Source: DMER64 sp964542305 (GTDB lineage: Bacteria > Bacteroidota > Bacteroidia > Bacteroidales > UBA932). Taken from it: 24,139 nucleotides of DNA. Shown here in pieces: positions 1 to 7,855 of the stretch. A program made the position numbers and the translations under genes. Location: contig CAZITX010000026.1 in NCBI GenBank assembly GCA_964542305.1, positions 1 through 24,139 of the forward strand, written 5' to 3'. The notes under the pieces are model-generated. The model was not told where the DNA came from and ran no database searches. It worked only from the letters and a program-made list of their open reading frames with translations. Within the stretch, counting starts at the first letter, position 1, and the number at the start of each line of letters is the position of its first letter.

Positions 1-16
1 GTTGGTGGACTCATTT

Positions 17-151
17 TCCGGAGCATTGTCGGCCAATGCCACAGAAACAGAGCCGGGCGACGGGCAGTCGCATTATTTTCCGGAGCATTGTCGGCCACAT
101 TCAAAAGTTAACATTTTCGTTTACAGTCATGTCCGGAGCATAGTCGGCCAC
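17..151 (+). repeat. IS21 left-end multiple terminal repeats
   Basis: Three copies of a 19-20 bp motif (core CCGGAGCATtGTCGGCCA, with the third copy reading CATAGTC) occur at 17-35, 79-98 and 132-151. The intervals are 62 and 53 bp. Repeated terminal motifs of this kind are known transposase-binding sites in the IS21 family. The short reading frame that crosses them has no support as a gene. Confidence 0.85.
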
Positions 152-213
152 CTGGAAGTCGAATTACGTAACTTTGCTTTTAAAGATTGGGAAATCATTA
201 AAAGTAAAGATAT

Positions 214-1773
214 ATGGCAGGAACCATCATTGACATGAGCAAAATCAAGCAATTGCTTCAACTGAGCCGTGACGGGGTATCTAACCGTCAGATAGCAAAA
301 CGGTTATTGATCAGCCGGGACAAGGTGAACGAGTTCGTAAAAGCAGCACAAGAAGACCCACTTGGTCTTCTGGGCTTGCTGAAGTTGGAAGATCCGGTGT
401 TGGAACGCCGTTTCCATCCGGGTAATCCGGCTTATTCTGATCAAAGGATGGAAATTTTTCTGGAACATCTTCCGGATTTTATTGAACAATTAAGCCACCC
501 TCATGTGACCAGGCAGATAGTTTGGGAAGACTACCGAATGATGTATCCCGATGGATATGGCAAGTCGCAGTTTTTCTTCCATCTGGCACAGAACCTTAAG
601 GCGCAAAAGCCGGCTAGTTCGGTATTGCCGCACGAGCCCGGGCTGGAACTGTTCGTAGACTTTGCCGGTGACACGCTCGGGTATGTTGATCCGGAAACAG
701 GTGAATGCATCCAGACACAGACCTTTGTGGCCACGTTGGCCTGCACTGATTATGCCTTTGCCATGTGTGTTCCCTCGCAAAAAACAGAAGACTTCCTGTA
801 TGCCCTGCGCAGAAGCCTGGAATACTATGGGGGCGTCCCTAAGATAGTGGTACCCGATAATCTGAAGGCAGCTGTAATCAAGGCAGACAAATACGAGCCG
901 GCCATCAACAAGGCGTTGGAAGATATGGGCAATCATTACGGTTTTGTTGTAGTCCCCTGTCAGCCGGCAAAACCGAAACAAAAATCAAAAGTTGAGAACC
1001 AAGTGCAAATCATCTATCACCGGATCTATGCGAGGCTGTATAACCGACAGTTCTTTTCTCTTGAGGAGCTCAATGAGGCTGTTGCCGGGTTCCTCAGGAC
1101 TCACAACCAAACACGAATGCAACAGCGTCCATATACCCGGGAGGAGCACTTTCATGCGGTTGAAAAAGAGGTGTTGAAACCCCTCCCGGACGTTCCGTAC
1201 ATGATGAAACGCTATGCCGATGTGACTGTCCAGCAGAATGGCCATGTGTATCTGAGCTGTGATAAACGCTATTACTCGGTGCCCTATCAATTGGTCGGAT
1301 ACAAGGCTAAGATAATCTTCACTGCTTCATTAGTGAAAATCTTCGTCAAAGGCGAGCAGGTGGCCGTTCATCCACGTGTGAGGAGCTTCGGGTATAGCTC
1401 GTTTGATGAGCACCTGGCATCTAATACGCTGGCCTTCACAAAACGTTCAGCCACTTATTATAAGCAACGCGCCCAGAGCGTATCAGAACCTCTATATCTG
1501 TTGTTTAATGCCCTATACGAATGTTCGAACGGAAGCTGTCCTCCGGAATACTACTACAAAACCTGTGACATGATGTTGCGGCTTCAGAAGGACTACCGGC
1601 CAGAACTCTTTGACAGGGCTTGCGCAATATGTCTGGAGAACCATCTGTTTACAGGAAAAAGGCTTGAGAATGTCATCAAAACGCTGGTACACACATCCAA
1701 GGAAATTGAATCAACAGCCACTCCCAATCCTACCAACCACGCCAATATGCGTGGGATCCTTTTCTTTCAATAA
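214..1773 (+). CDS. istA: IS21-family transposase IstA
   Basis: This is the DDE transposase of the IS21-type element (519 residues, a normal length). An N-terminal helix-turn-helix region (about residues 8-45, containing GVSNRQIAKRLLISRDKV) should bind the terminal repeats. The RNase-H-like catalytic core follows, with Asp149 in LFVDFAGD, Asp215 in VVPDNLK and Glu261 in KSKVENQ. A C-terminal beta-barrel-like region lies around residues 330-400. An ATG at 235 (MSKIKQ) is an alternative start; the ATG at 214 is kept because it opens the frame just downstream of the third terminal repeat. The gene is intact and ends 14 nt before istB, so the two are probably cotranscribed. The catalytic residues are assigned by family pattern, not by structure. 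Confidence 0.93.
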   Translation: MAGTIIDMSKIKQLLQLSRDGVSNRQIAKRLLISRDKVNEFVKAAQEDPLGLLGLLKLEDPVLERRFHPGNPAYSDQRMEIFLEHLPDFIEQLSHPHVTRQIVWEDYRMMYPDGYGKSQFFFHLAQNLKAQKPASSVLPHEPGLELFVDFAGDTLGYVDPETGECIQTQTFVATLACTDYAFAMCVPSQKTEDFLYALRRSLEYYGGVPKIVVPDNLKAAVIKADKYEPAINKALEDMGNHYGFVVVPCQPAKPKQKSKVENQVQIIYHRIYARLYNRQFFSLEELNEAVAGFLRTHNQTRMQQRPYTREEHFHAVEKEVLKPLPDVPYMMKRYADVTVQQNGHVYLSCDKRYYSVPYQLVGYKAKIIFTASLVKIFVKGEQVAVHPRVRSFGYSSFDEHLASNTLAFTKRSATYYKQRAQSVSEPLYLLFNALYECSNGSCPPEYYYKTCDMMLRLQKDYRPELFDRACAICLENHLFTGKRLENVIKTLVHTSKEIESTATPNPTNHANMRGILFFQ

Positions 1774-1787
1774 AAACGACAAAAACA

Positions 1788-2507
1788 ATGGAACAAATAC
1801 AATCATCCTTCCACAAACTGCATATGCCGGGTATGGCATCGTGCTGGAAAATACTTACAGAAACACATCAGGCAGATAAACTCACTTTGTCCGATGGTCT
1901 TGAATTGCTTTTGCAAAGCGAACTGGACAGCCGTCAGAACAACCGTATCGAGCGACTGATAAGGAATGCTTTGTTCAGACAGATGGCGACAGTCGAAGAA
2001 CTTGATCCCAGTGAATCACGTGGTATTAGCGCTGGTGCATTATCTCAGCTAGCCACCGGTGAATATCTCAAAAACGGGACGACAATCATTATCAGCGGAC
2101 CCACAGGGACAGGCAAATCGTTCCTTGCAACCGCTCTTGGAGAACGAGCCTGCCGCCTTGGTTACCGCGTCCGTTATTACACCGTCCAACGGATGATGGA
2201 TGAACTCAAACTGGCCCGTCTGGAGGGCAAAGAACTCAAGTTCTTCGAGAAAATGGAACAGCTTGACCTGCTCATCATAGATGACTTTGGAATGAAAAAA
2301 CTTGAAGGCCAGCAGCAGAACGACTTCGAACAGGTTATTGATGACCGTTATCACAAAAAATCGCTAATCATCTCCAGCCAGCTTGCTGTTACTGACTGGT
2401 ACTCTGTCTTCAGCAACGAGATGCTTGCCGAAGCATGCCTGGATCGCGTGGTACACAAATCCATTCGCTTTGAGTTGAAAGGTGACAGTATGAGAAAAAA
2501 ATATTAA
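1788..2507 (+). CDS. istB: IS21-family helper ATPase IstB
   Basis: This is the AAA+ (DnaC/DnaA-like) ATPase that assembles on target DNA and activates IstA in IS21 transposition. Walker A is GPTGTGKS at residues 104-111 and Walker B is LLIIDDFG. The downstream segment LIISSQLAVTDWY resembles the sensor 1 region and RVVHKSIRFELKG is the usual IstB tail. At 239 residues it has the normal family length. It follows istA after 14 nt on the same strand. Its stop codon lies against the reverse-strand stop of the chimeric ISL3 remnant, and the IS right-end repeats begin 30 bp downstream. The gene appears intact. Confidence 0.93.
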   Translation: MEQIQSSFHKLHMPGMASCWKILTETHQADKLTLSDGLELLLQSELDSRQNNRIERLIRNALFRQMATVEELDPSESRGISAGALSQLATGEYLKNGTTIIISGPTGTGKSFLATALGERACRLGYRVRYYTVQRMMDELKLARLEGKELKFFEKMEQLDLLIIDDFGMKKLEGQQQNDFEQVIDDRYHKKSLIISSQLAVTDWYSVFSNEMLAEACLDRVVHKSIRFELKGDSMRKKY

Positions 2508-4123
2508 TTGTATCTTCGCACGAAATCTCTAACAAGGTGGCCGAGTATCACCGGAATCGGTGGCCGACTATCGACCGGAATATCCATTCTTAAATGAGCA
2601 AATGATTCATTTTTATATTTTTCAATCCAGGCAACAATATCCGTTATTGAATTTCCAGCTATCACTGCCTTGAAAGACACACAGAACTCACGTAGTTTTA
2701 AAAGGGTGCCTGAGGACTGTATAATTTCATTCATTTGTATATTCTCTTTGCTGCATTCGCCAGTCTTTTTGTTTATTCCCCATTCCGGATTGGCAATGTA
2801 AATATTGAGTTTATATGAAGACAGCGCTTTGAGTACCGATTTTGTTCTGTCATAACCTGTACTATCTACACGACTGGTTCTTGTGGCTTTGCCTTTGAAT
2901 GTCTTATATTCAGGGAATACGGTTCTCATCCAATTTAGGAAAGCGATATAGGAACAGCACAGACCGGCATTTACGGTATTCCTATAGATTTCACTGATAC
3001 GGGCTTTATTGTGGATCCCGTTCTGTACAATGGGCAGAAACAATGAATAATCATTCCTAAAAGCAATCTTATGACCTTGTGGCTCGTTCAATGACAGATA
3101 TTTACGCACTAAGCACCTCGATATATGAAGATGTCTGACTATTTCACGCTCAGAATAATTTTCTTTATTTAGCTTTTGAACCTGTTCAAATAGATATCTC
3201 TGCTTATCCGAAGGAGGCCTTCTAGATAATTGTACTGGTTCCGGATTATTCATCGTGGGGTATGATGAGACGGGGGGTGGCAAAGGCTCACTTATCTGCT
3301 TGGATAGTTCATCCTTTATTTGATTAAACGATTTTTTTAGTTGCGCTTCCATATGTTCTCCACAATTCTTGACAAGATGGAATTTATCCGCAATTTGAGC
3401 CGCTTCCGGTATTCCTTGCTTAATTGCATTTGCATATGCAGAAGACCTATCGCGGGAAACAGTTTGTACATTTGGATAGGCTTTCAACGCTGCTGTAACG
3501 TGATCCGTTTCTCTGCTACTTATTAGTGCAATCGTTTTTCTTGTGTCGGCATCAATAATGATGGTGCCATACTTGGTACCTTTCCTATATGCAAAATCAT
3601 CTATGCAGATGTGTTTGATTGATGCTTTGTCAACCTTGATCTCAATTGATTTGATTAACCTTAGACACGTGGATGCGCTTTGTGACAACCCCATGGAGGA
3701 AACTATTACAGCTCCCTTCGTTGCAGACATTTCTATCAGGATGGCTTGTAATTTTGATTTTGCAACAATGGTTTTTCTGGAATATCGTTCTGCAATTTCA
3801 GATGGCTGTTCTGAAAATACAATCTGGCGGCACTTAAGATTTCGGCATCTGAATTTTCTTGCCAATAGTCTTATGTTCATCCGTTTTCCATGAATTGGCA
3901 AATCCATTAGTTGGCGTTCATAAGTTGAATGAACAGAATGACTCTTCATCCCGCATAAGGGACATCTTGCATAGGACAGTGTTAGTCTTGCTGTAACATC
4001 CACGGTCTCGCTATCAATGTATCCTTCTATGAATCTTATTCGCTTATATCCTGTCACACCTCGTAGGATTTTGTCTTTGAGAAAAATATTGGTGTTCTTT
4101 TTTTTGTTAACAGTTTTGAACAT
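2504..4123 (-). pseudogene. ISL3-family transposase, 3' end lost to IS21 insertion
   Basis: The remnant carries an N-terminal zinc ribbon (CPLCG, then CRNLKC), a helix-turn-helix region, and DDE core segments with Asp in ICIDDFAYRKG and in VSRDRSSAYANAI, followed by DKFHLVKN. These are typical of ISL3 transposases. Native sequence stops after SFAHLR near 2590. The last 27 or so residues (from MDIPVDSRPP) are translated from the IS21 right end and are not ISL3-like. The family's final segment, with the catalytic Glu in an NGxxEGxxNxxK-like motif, is missing, so the protein should be inactive. The open frame extends to a GTG at 4147, but the ATG at 4123 (MFKTVNKKK) is the likelier start. The lost 3' part is expected beyond the left edge of the window. 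Confidence 0.88.
2537..2579 (-). repeat. IS21 right-end inverted terminal repeats
   Basis: Two copies (2537-2555 and 2560-2579) of the complement of the left-end motif, reading GTGGCCGAsTATC(G)ACCGGA on the plus strand, lie 4 bp apart. They define the right end of the IS21 element. The same bases are read on the minus strand as the foreign C-terminal tail of the interrupted ISL3 transposase. Confidence 0.85.
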
Positions 4124-4226
4124 GTTTAAAGTACTTATATTCAGCACTTTAAGTTAACAATAATATCTCGAAATTGCAAGTTTATTTTATTGATATTCAG
4201 CGTTTTACGCTAATTTTTTAACCATT

Positions 4227-4266
4227 TTGGGAACACCTTCCCCTGCACCAAAATTGACGAAGAACC
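4227..4266 (-). repeat. ISL3 element terminal inverted repeat (5' end of the element)
   Basis: Read on the minus strand, this segment begins GGTTCTTCGTCAATTTTGG and continues TGCAGGGGAAGG. It sits about 100-140 bp upstream of the transposase start. The GGnTCTTCGT-type opening is characteristic of ISL3-family ends. The matching end lies outside the window because of the IS21 insertion, so the 8-bp target duplication cannot be checked. The exact outer base, 4266, is inferred. Confidence 0.65.
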
Positions 4267-4299
4267 AATTTTTTTAGGGTATTATATAATACTATCTGC

Positions 4300-4325
4300 G
4301 CGAAAATCGTTGCAAGGATTTTCGC
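4300..4325. other. Perfect 9-bp hairpin downstream of the peptide gene
   Basis: GCGAAAATC (4300-4308) and GATTTTCGC (4317-4325) form a perfect inverted repeat with an 8-nt loop. It lies 165 nt beyond the stop of the small peptide gene, between that gene and the ISL3 end. No run of T follows it in either direction, so it is at best a weak terminator for the maturase-peptide transcript. Apart from this hairpin I see nothing in 4267-4489. Confidence 0.45.
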
Positions 4326-4489
4326 ACTAGTTACTAGAAATGAAAGATTTCATAAAGACTATCTATATCCTTCTTTTAATATCGCAGGCTAGAGTCTTAG
4401 AAATATTAAAAAATTTGTGATTATCATAAGAATATCCTGGACAGAGCCAAATTTATGGGAGTATTATAATCACAACTAATTAGTAATTA

Positions 4490-4627
4490 TTATTCGCATC
4501 CACAAAGATGTACCACACAAGCTTCTGCTTTTTCCTTAATGCTCTTCTTAATATCTTTACTATCAGCGCTTTTACAAACAGAAGATAATACCTCTCTTTC
4601 GGTCTTCGCATTTTTAATTACTTTCAT
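4490..4627 (-). CDS. Candidate RiPP precursor peptide, 45 residues, Cys-rich C-terminus
   Basis: This short gene encodes a 45-residue peptide beginning MKVIKNAKTE. It has a charged, Lys/Glu-rich N-terminal part with no membrane segment and a short Cys-rich tail ending CVVHLCGCE. The cysteines are at positions 18, 37, 42 and 44. Its ATG overlaps the TGA of the upstream radical SAM gene (ATGA, 4624-4627), which indicates translational coupling. Charged leader plus short Cys-containing core is the usual layout of peptides modified by radical SAM/SPASM maturases, for example sactipeptides and ranthipeptides. The family is not one I recognise, there is no GG cleavage motif, and no protease or transporter gene is nearby. 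The reading frame and overlap are seen directly; the precursor role is inferred. A chance frame or a non-RiPP small protein is possible. Confidence 0.68.
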   Translation of the reverse strand: MKVIKNAKTEREVLSSVCKSADSKDIKKSIKEKAEACVVHLCGCE

Positions 4628-5952
4628 AAAATCTCTTTTTTTATTAAGTTACTTAGTCCATTAAAAGCTATTTGTTTTAATATATATGATGTGTTTGTCG
4701 GGACTAAATCACAAACACTTCCAGTATTATTATTTTGAATTCTCATCTTTCTACAGCCCCCCATACAAAGTGGTAAATACTTGCATTCATAACACTTTTT
4801 ATCAAATAAATCCTTGCTAACCCATTTAGAGTAATTATCATTTTCCTTGATAAATTCCCCTTGTTCACTAATGTAACCAACGCGATCATTTCTCAAAAAA
4901 CGATCTACACTACATTTAAACACATCTCCATTATAATTAATAATATATTGATTTTTTCTTTCAGCATAACAATATACAAGCTTCCCTATATAAAGATGAC
5001 TTAATCCCAATATAACATCATAACCTAATTTTTCTGCAAGTTTATAATAAGAAGCTAATTTATCGGAAATTTCAAGGTTTGTAATATTGTCAACTGCACT
5101 AATAGAGCAATCCCCAAAAATAGGTTCAAAAAGTATACGTAGCTGTTTCCTAATATTAGAGGGGAACTCTTGCAATAAAGATGGGATTGATTCAAAATTA
5201 TAATGGTTAAAATTAACCCTTAAAGAGACTTTAACTTCGTCATTAAATTCCGCAAGATCAATAATATTTTTAAATATCCTATTAAATGTTGGGTTACCAT
5301 TTTTTAGTGGACGTAATGTATTATGATATTCTTCTGTCCCGTCTACTGTTATTTGATAATCTAATATATTACAATTAATTAGTTGTTTAATAATGCTCTT
5401 TGTAAATAAAAAACCATTTGACGTTATGTGTATTGAAAGTTCAACATTAAAATTATCTGCAATTGATTTAATATGAGTAGATATATTAATTATTTTATTA
5501 ATTTCTAATAGAGGTTCTCCTCCATACCAATGAATTAATACGAACTTATAAAGTGGAATCTCTTTTTCTAGCCATTTTATTAATGAATTTTCTGTTTTAT
5601 AATCCATTGATGAAATTAAATGATTTTCATAGCAATAACTACAAGCAAAATTACAATTTAATGTTGGCATTAAAACGACATCAAGTCTATTACTGTCGTT
5701 AATTCCTTGTTTTTTTCGGTTTTTAATTATTTCTATTTCGTTAGTTTCAATTGGGACTAAAAACTTTTCTTCACACAGAATAGAATAAAATTTATTGTCT
5801 GTATAGTCTTGATTAGGGTTATTTAAGATACCTTCTACATCTCCTCTTTCATATTGTTCTAAAAGAATTAAGCTGCCATATAGAGAATTATACAATACAG
5901 ATTGAAATTCATTTGGATAATCGAATAATAAATTATAAAAGGATTGTTTCAT
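4624..5952 (-). CDS. Radical SAM/SPASM peptide maturase
   Basis: This 442-residue enzyme probably uses S-adenosylmethionine and iron-sulfur clusters to modify a peptide. The radical SAM cluster motif CxxxCxxC is at Cys100, Cys104 and Cys107 (NCNFACSYCYE). HWYGGEPLL follows as the GGE SAM-binding motif. A complete SPASM domain lies at the C-terminus: Cys328-x13-Gly-x4-Cys347, then CYECKYLPLCMGGC (Cys387, 390, 396, 400) and a final Cys in SVC, enough for two auxiliary clusters. About 90 N-terminal residues precede the core and may bind a leader peptide. A TTG at 5994 would add 14 residues, but the ATG at 5952 is preferred. The stop overlaps the start of the 45-residue peptide gene, the likely substrate. 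The gene is visibly more AT-rich than the core genes and is flanked by IS elements, which suggests transfer. The exact bond it forms cannot be told. Confidence 0.88.
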   Translation of the reverse strand: MKQSFYNLLFDYPNEFQSVLYNSLYGSLILLEQYERGDVEGILNNPNQDYTDNKFYSILCEEKFLVPIETNEIEIIKNRKKQGINDSNRLDVVLMPTLNCNFACSYCYENHLISSMDYKTENSLIKWLEKEIPLYKFVLIHWYGGEPLLEINKIINISTHIKSIADNFNVELSIHITSNGFLFTKSIIKQLINCNILDYQITVDGTEEYHNTLRPLKNGNPTFNRIFKNIIDLAEFNDEVKVSLRVNFNHYNFESIPSLLQEFPSNIRKQLRILFEPIFGDCSISAVDNITNLEISDKLASYYKLAEKLGYDVILGLSHLYIGKLVYCYAERKNQYIINYNGDVFKCSVDRFLRNDRVGYISEQGEFIKENDNYSKWVSKDLFDKKCYECKYLPLCMGGCRKMRIQNNNTGSVCDLVPTNTSYILKQIAFNGLSNLIKKEIL

Positions 5953-6077
5953 AATTATTGAAAAATAATGAATTTCTTTATCGAAAAAGCTCAAACAATC
6001 AAGTTATTAAAACCTATAGTTTCCTAGCGAATCTCATTTGCCCCTAACGAAAAAGAGCCATATTCATTGTTCACTAA

Positions 6078-6085
6078 CAAATATA
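6078..6085 (-). promoter_or_regulatory. Possible -7 box for the maturase-peptide operon
   Basis: On the minus strand the sequence reads TATATTTG, a full match to the Bacteroidota -7 consensus TAnnTTTG, about 125 nt upstream of the maturase ATG. I see no TTTG at the usual -33 spacing, so the call is tentative. The rest of 5953-6170 holds only very short frames and no recognisable gene. Confidence 0.4.
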
Positions 6086-6173
6086 GCAAAAAAAACAAAT
6101 CTCACTCTCTAATTCGCTCTTTGTATTCTACCCTCAATATGTTGTACCAAAAATTATTGTTTTTTAGCACTAC

Positions 6174-6219
6174 TGTCCGGTTTAAATTTCCCATAGAGGC
6201 AGAATGGGATTATCGGACA
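6174..6219. repeat. Interrupted palindrome at the end of an IS4-family remnant
   Basis: TGTCCG (6174-6179) pairs with CGGACA (6214-6219), and the inner TCCCAT (6189-6194) pairs with ATGGGA (6204-6209). The dyad lies just beyond the stop codon of the decayed IS4-like transposase fragment, where the terminal region of that element would be. I infer that it belongs to the element end. Confidence 0.45.
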
Positions 6220-6253
6220 AATTGTTAATGTATTTTTTGCCACAAAATAGTTC

Positions 6254-6391
6254 TTAGATATTAGTTTTTTCGAACAAGGTAAGTCCTAAAGTTTGTGTGA
6301 GAGTGTAGAGAGACACCTGAAGTTCAAGTTTCTTTTTCGCGATTGCTGCAATCAGTGTAGTTTCCTGATTTTGGTTGACTACCTGGCTGTC
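6254..6391 (-). pseudogene. C-terminal fragment of an IS4-family transposase
   Basis: On the minus strand an open stretch of about 45 codons ends in KKKLELQVSLYT, then LTQTLGLTLFEKTNI and a stop. This closely resembles the C-terminal tail of Bacteroidales IS4-family (DUF4372-type) transposases, where a segment like IKKELxLxxSLYTxLQILS is followed by FEKT. A stop codon closes the frame just upstream of the fragment and no DDE core is present, so only the 3' end survives. The IS3 element lies immediately upstream, and either its insertion or an earlier deletion removed the rest. A small plus-strand frame over the same bases (6293-6505) is not supported. The family match is from memory of the motif and needs a database search. 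Confidence 0.6.
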
Positions 6392-6539
6392 TTATCTCTG
6401 GGAAAAGTTGACTCGGTTTATAAATTAAAACTGATAATTGTTGACTTCAGCGTGTTATACCTTAGGTTTGTTTACTTACCAAGTCTTATTCCTGTCAAGG
6501 GTTGACTGGAGGGCAAAAGTAAACAGTTTTCAGGGATTT

Positions 6540-7433
6540 CTAACTGCTGATTTCTCTTGATGGCTTCAACCGGTAACTTTTCCACTTCATATTTCTATCA
6601 CCGCACAGGTTGATAGCTTCCGATGGTACCAGCATGCCGATACTCATGTGAGGCCTCTGATTATTATAAAAGTCTACAGCAACTGACACAGCAGCAACGA
6701 CTTCCTCGATATTTCTGAAGACCTTATCTTTCAACAGTTCATTCTTCATCGTATTGTTGATACGTTCAGCCTGGGCATTGTCCTTTGGATCACCGCTCTC
6801 AGTCATACTTATCTGTATATTATATGATTTAAGTTTGTTAATATATTCATTACTTGCATATTGGCATCCTCTGTCTGAGTGGTGGATAAGTTGTACATCC
6901 TCTTTTCCTTCTAAGCGTTTAAGAGCCATGTTCAGAGCTTCCATTGGGTATAAGGCGTCAAGTGTAGGTCCGATACACCAGCCTACTATTTCCTCGGTAA
7001 AGGCATCCAGAATAAGCGACAGGTAACAGACGTGATACTGTATATCACTGTCCATGATTACAATATATGTAATATCGCTTACCCAAAGTTGGTTAGCTGC
7101 AGTAGGTATAAAGTCCCTGACAAGGTTGGGATAAGTCAGGAGTCCGTGAGTGGAGTCCGTAGTCTTGGGTTTCCTTATCTTGTGCCTTACCTTGAGGTTA
7201 TGGCGATCGATGATCTCGCAGAAGCGGTCTCTGCCTATCGGATTGTCGCATCCGAACTTCTTATGGTACATGTACCATAGCTTCATGCCACCGAGACCCG
7301 AATCCAGTCCCCTAATATCCTGTATGAACTGTAGTGCAAACGCCTCTCTGGCAGACTTTGCCAAAGCGGCATTCTCATCGTATTGGTAATAGGCCTGCTT
7401 ACTTACACCAAACAGCGCGCAAAGATCCGTCAC
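6540..7433 (-). CDS. IS3-family transposase OrfB (catalytic part)
   Basis: This is the catalytic half of an IS3-type transposase (rve integrase core). The DDE triad is visible as Asp in WVSDITYI, Asp in HHSDRGCQY and Glu in NAQAERINNTMK, with 35 residues between the second Asp and the Glu. That is the DD(35)E spacing of the family. The N-terminal part contains an HTH_21-like segment (GRDRFCEIIDRHNL, then RRKPKTTDSTH-like residues). The marked start is a GTG at 7433. Because the frame is open upstream to the slippery run at 7486-7493, the natural product is more likely an OrfAB fusion made by -1 frameshifting. The gene looks intact, so the element may be active. Confidence 0.9.
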   Translation of the reverse strand: MTDLCALFGVSKQAYYQYDENAALAKSAREAFALQFIQDIRGLDSGLGGMKLWYMYHKKFGCDNPIGRDRFCEIIDRHNLKVRHKIRKPKTTDSTHGLLTYPNLVRDFIPTAANQLWVSDITYIVIMDSDIQYHVCYLSLILDAFTEEIVGWCIGPTLDALYPMEALNMALKRLEGKEDVQLIHHSDRGCQYASNEYINKLKSYNIQISMTESGDPKDNAQAERINNTMKNELLKDKVFRNIEEVVAAVSVAVDFYNNQRPHMSIGMLVPSEAINLCGDRNMKWKSYRLKPSREISS

Positions 7434-7468
7434 AGGATATTGAGTGGCGGATTTTGCGTGCAGATCAG

Positions 7469-7855
7469 TTACTGTTTGGCGCCAGCTTTTTTTCTTATTG
7501 GAATGTTGAATTTCTTCTCTGCAATGTCTATCATCATATCGTAGGCATCTGCGCGTAGCTTCTCCTTCCTAAGCTGGCTCTCCAATCTGACTATATTATC
7601 TTGTAGAAGCTCATTGTCAGAGACTTCTGAACTACTCTGTGTGATTGGCTTTGGTGTTTCTTCCTTCATAACCGATGGATATTGATTCCCGTTCTTGGCT
7701 TTAAAGTTAACAATCCATTTGGCAATGCCAGATCTGGATACGGGAACAAGCCGGGATATCTTTACATAACCCAAGCCTTGATTGAAATACAGATCCATCA
7801 CTTTGTCATAATAGAGACGGCGCTGTTCATTATACCCCATTCTGTTTTTTTTCAT
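7469..7855 (-). CDS. IS3-family transposase OrfA (DNA-binding part)
   Basis: This 128-residue protein has a helix-turn-helix region (LYFNQGLGYVKISRLVPVSRSGIAKWIV, about residues 23-50) and a C-terminal coiled-coil-like segment (LLQDNIVRLESQLRKEKLRADAYDMMIDIAEKKF), the usual OrfA layout. It recognises the IS ends and supplies the N-terminus of the OrfAB fusion. Its last codons run through an A7 stretch (7487-7493) that is the likely frameshift site into OrfB. The start ATG lies inside a dyad (GTTTGACTC/GAGTCAAC, 7856-7881) next to the right IS end, which could couple expression to transposase binding. Confidence 0.88.
   Translation of the reverse strand: MKKNRMGYNEQRRLYYDKVMDLYFNQGLGYVKISRLVPVSRSGIAKWIVNFKAKNGNQYPSVMKEETPKPITQSSSEVSDNELLQDNIVRLESQLRKEKLRADAYDMMIDIAEKKFNIPIRKKAGAKQ
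7486..7493 (-). promoter_or_regulatory. Programmed -1 frameshift slippery site, orfA to orfB
   Basis: On the minus strand the sequence is AAAAAAAG. OrfA reads AGA AAA AAA GCT GGC and stops 6 codons later. Slipping back one base gives AGC TGG CGC CAA, which continues without a stop into the OrfB frame (..PVTDLCALFG..). This is the classic A6G/A7G slippery heptamer used by IS3-family elements. Confidence 0.8.

Larger units (their letters stand above)
1..2590 (+). mobile_element. IS21-family insertion sequence, nearly complete
   Basis: The element has the IS21 plan: two consecutive genes, a long transposase (istA) and an AAA+ helper ATPase (istB), between multi-copy terminal repeats. Three direct copies of a motif close to TCCGGAGCATTGTCGGCCA lie at 17-35, 79-98 and 132-151. 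Two inverted copies lie at 2537-2555 and 2560-2579. The right end is placed near 2583-2590, where the ISL3 coding sequence resumes. The left end is at or just before base 1, so the left flank and the target duplication cannot be read. The element interrupts an ISL3-family transposase gene. Family assignment is firm; the exact ends are uncertain by about 10 bases. Confidence 0.9.

Noticed and set aside
2..238. Reading frame across the IS21 left end
   Set aside because: It is formed by the terminal repeats and overlaps the istA start; there is no domain match.
4490..4627. Double-glycine leader (peptidase-transporter type) in the small peptide
   Set aside because: No GG or GA motif precedes the Cys-rich tail, so assignment to the GG-type Bacteroidales peptide families is not supported.
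5953..6253. Further precursor peptides upstream of the maturase
   Set aside because: The minus-strand frames here are at most about 31 codons, lack a Cys-rich tail and have no coupling to the maturase.
6293..6505. Plus-strand frame of 70 codons
   Set aside because: It is antisense to the IS4 remnant and the IS3 edge, with no recognisable domain and no promoter.
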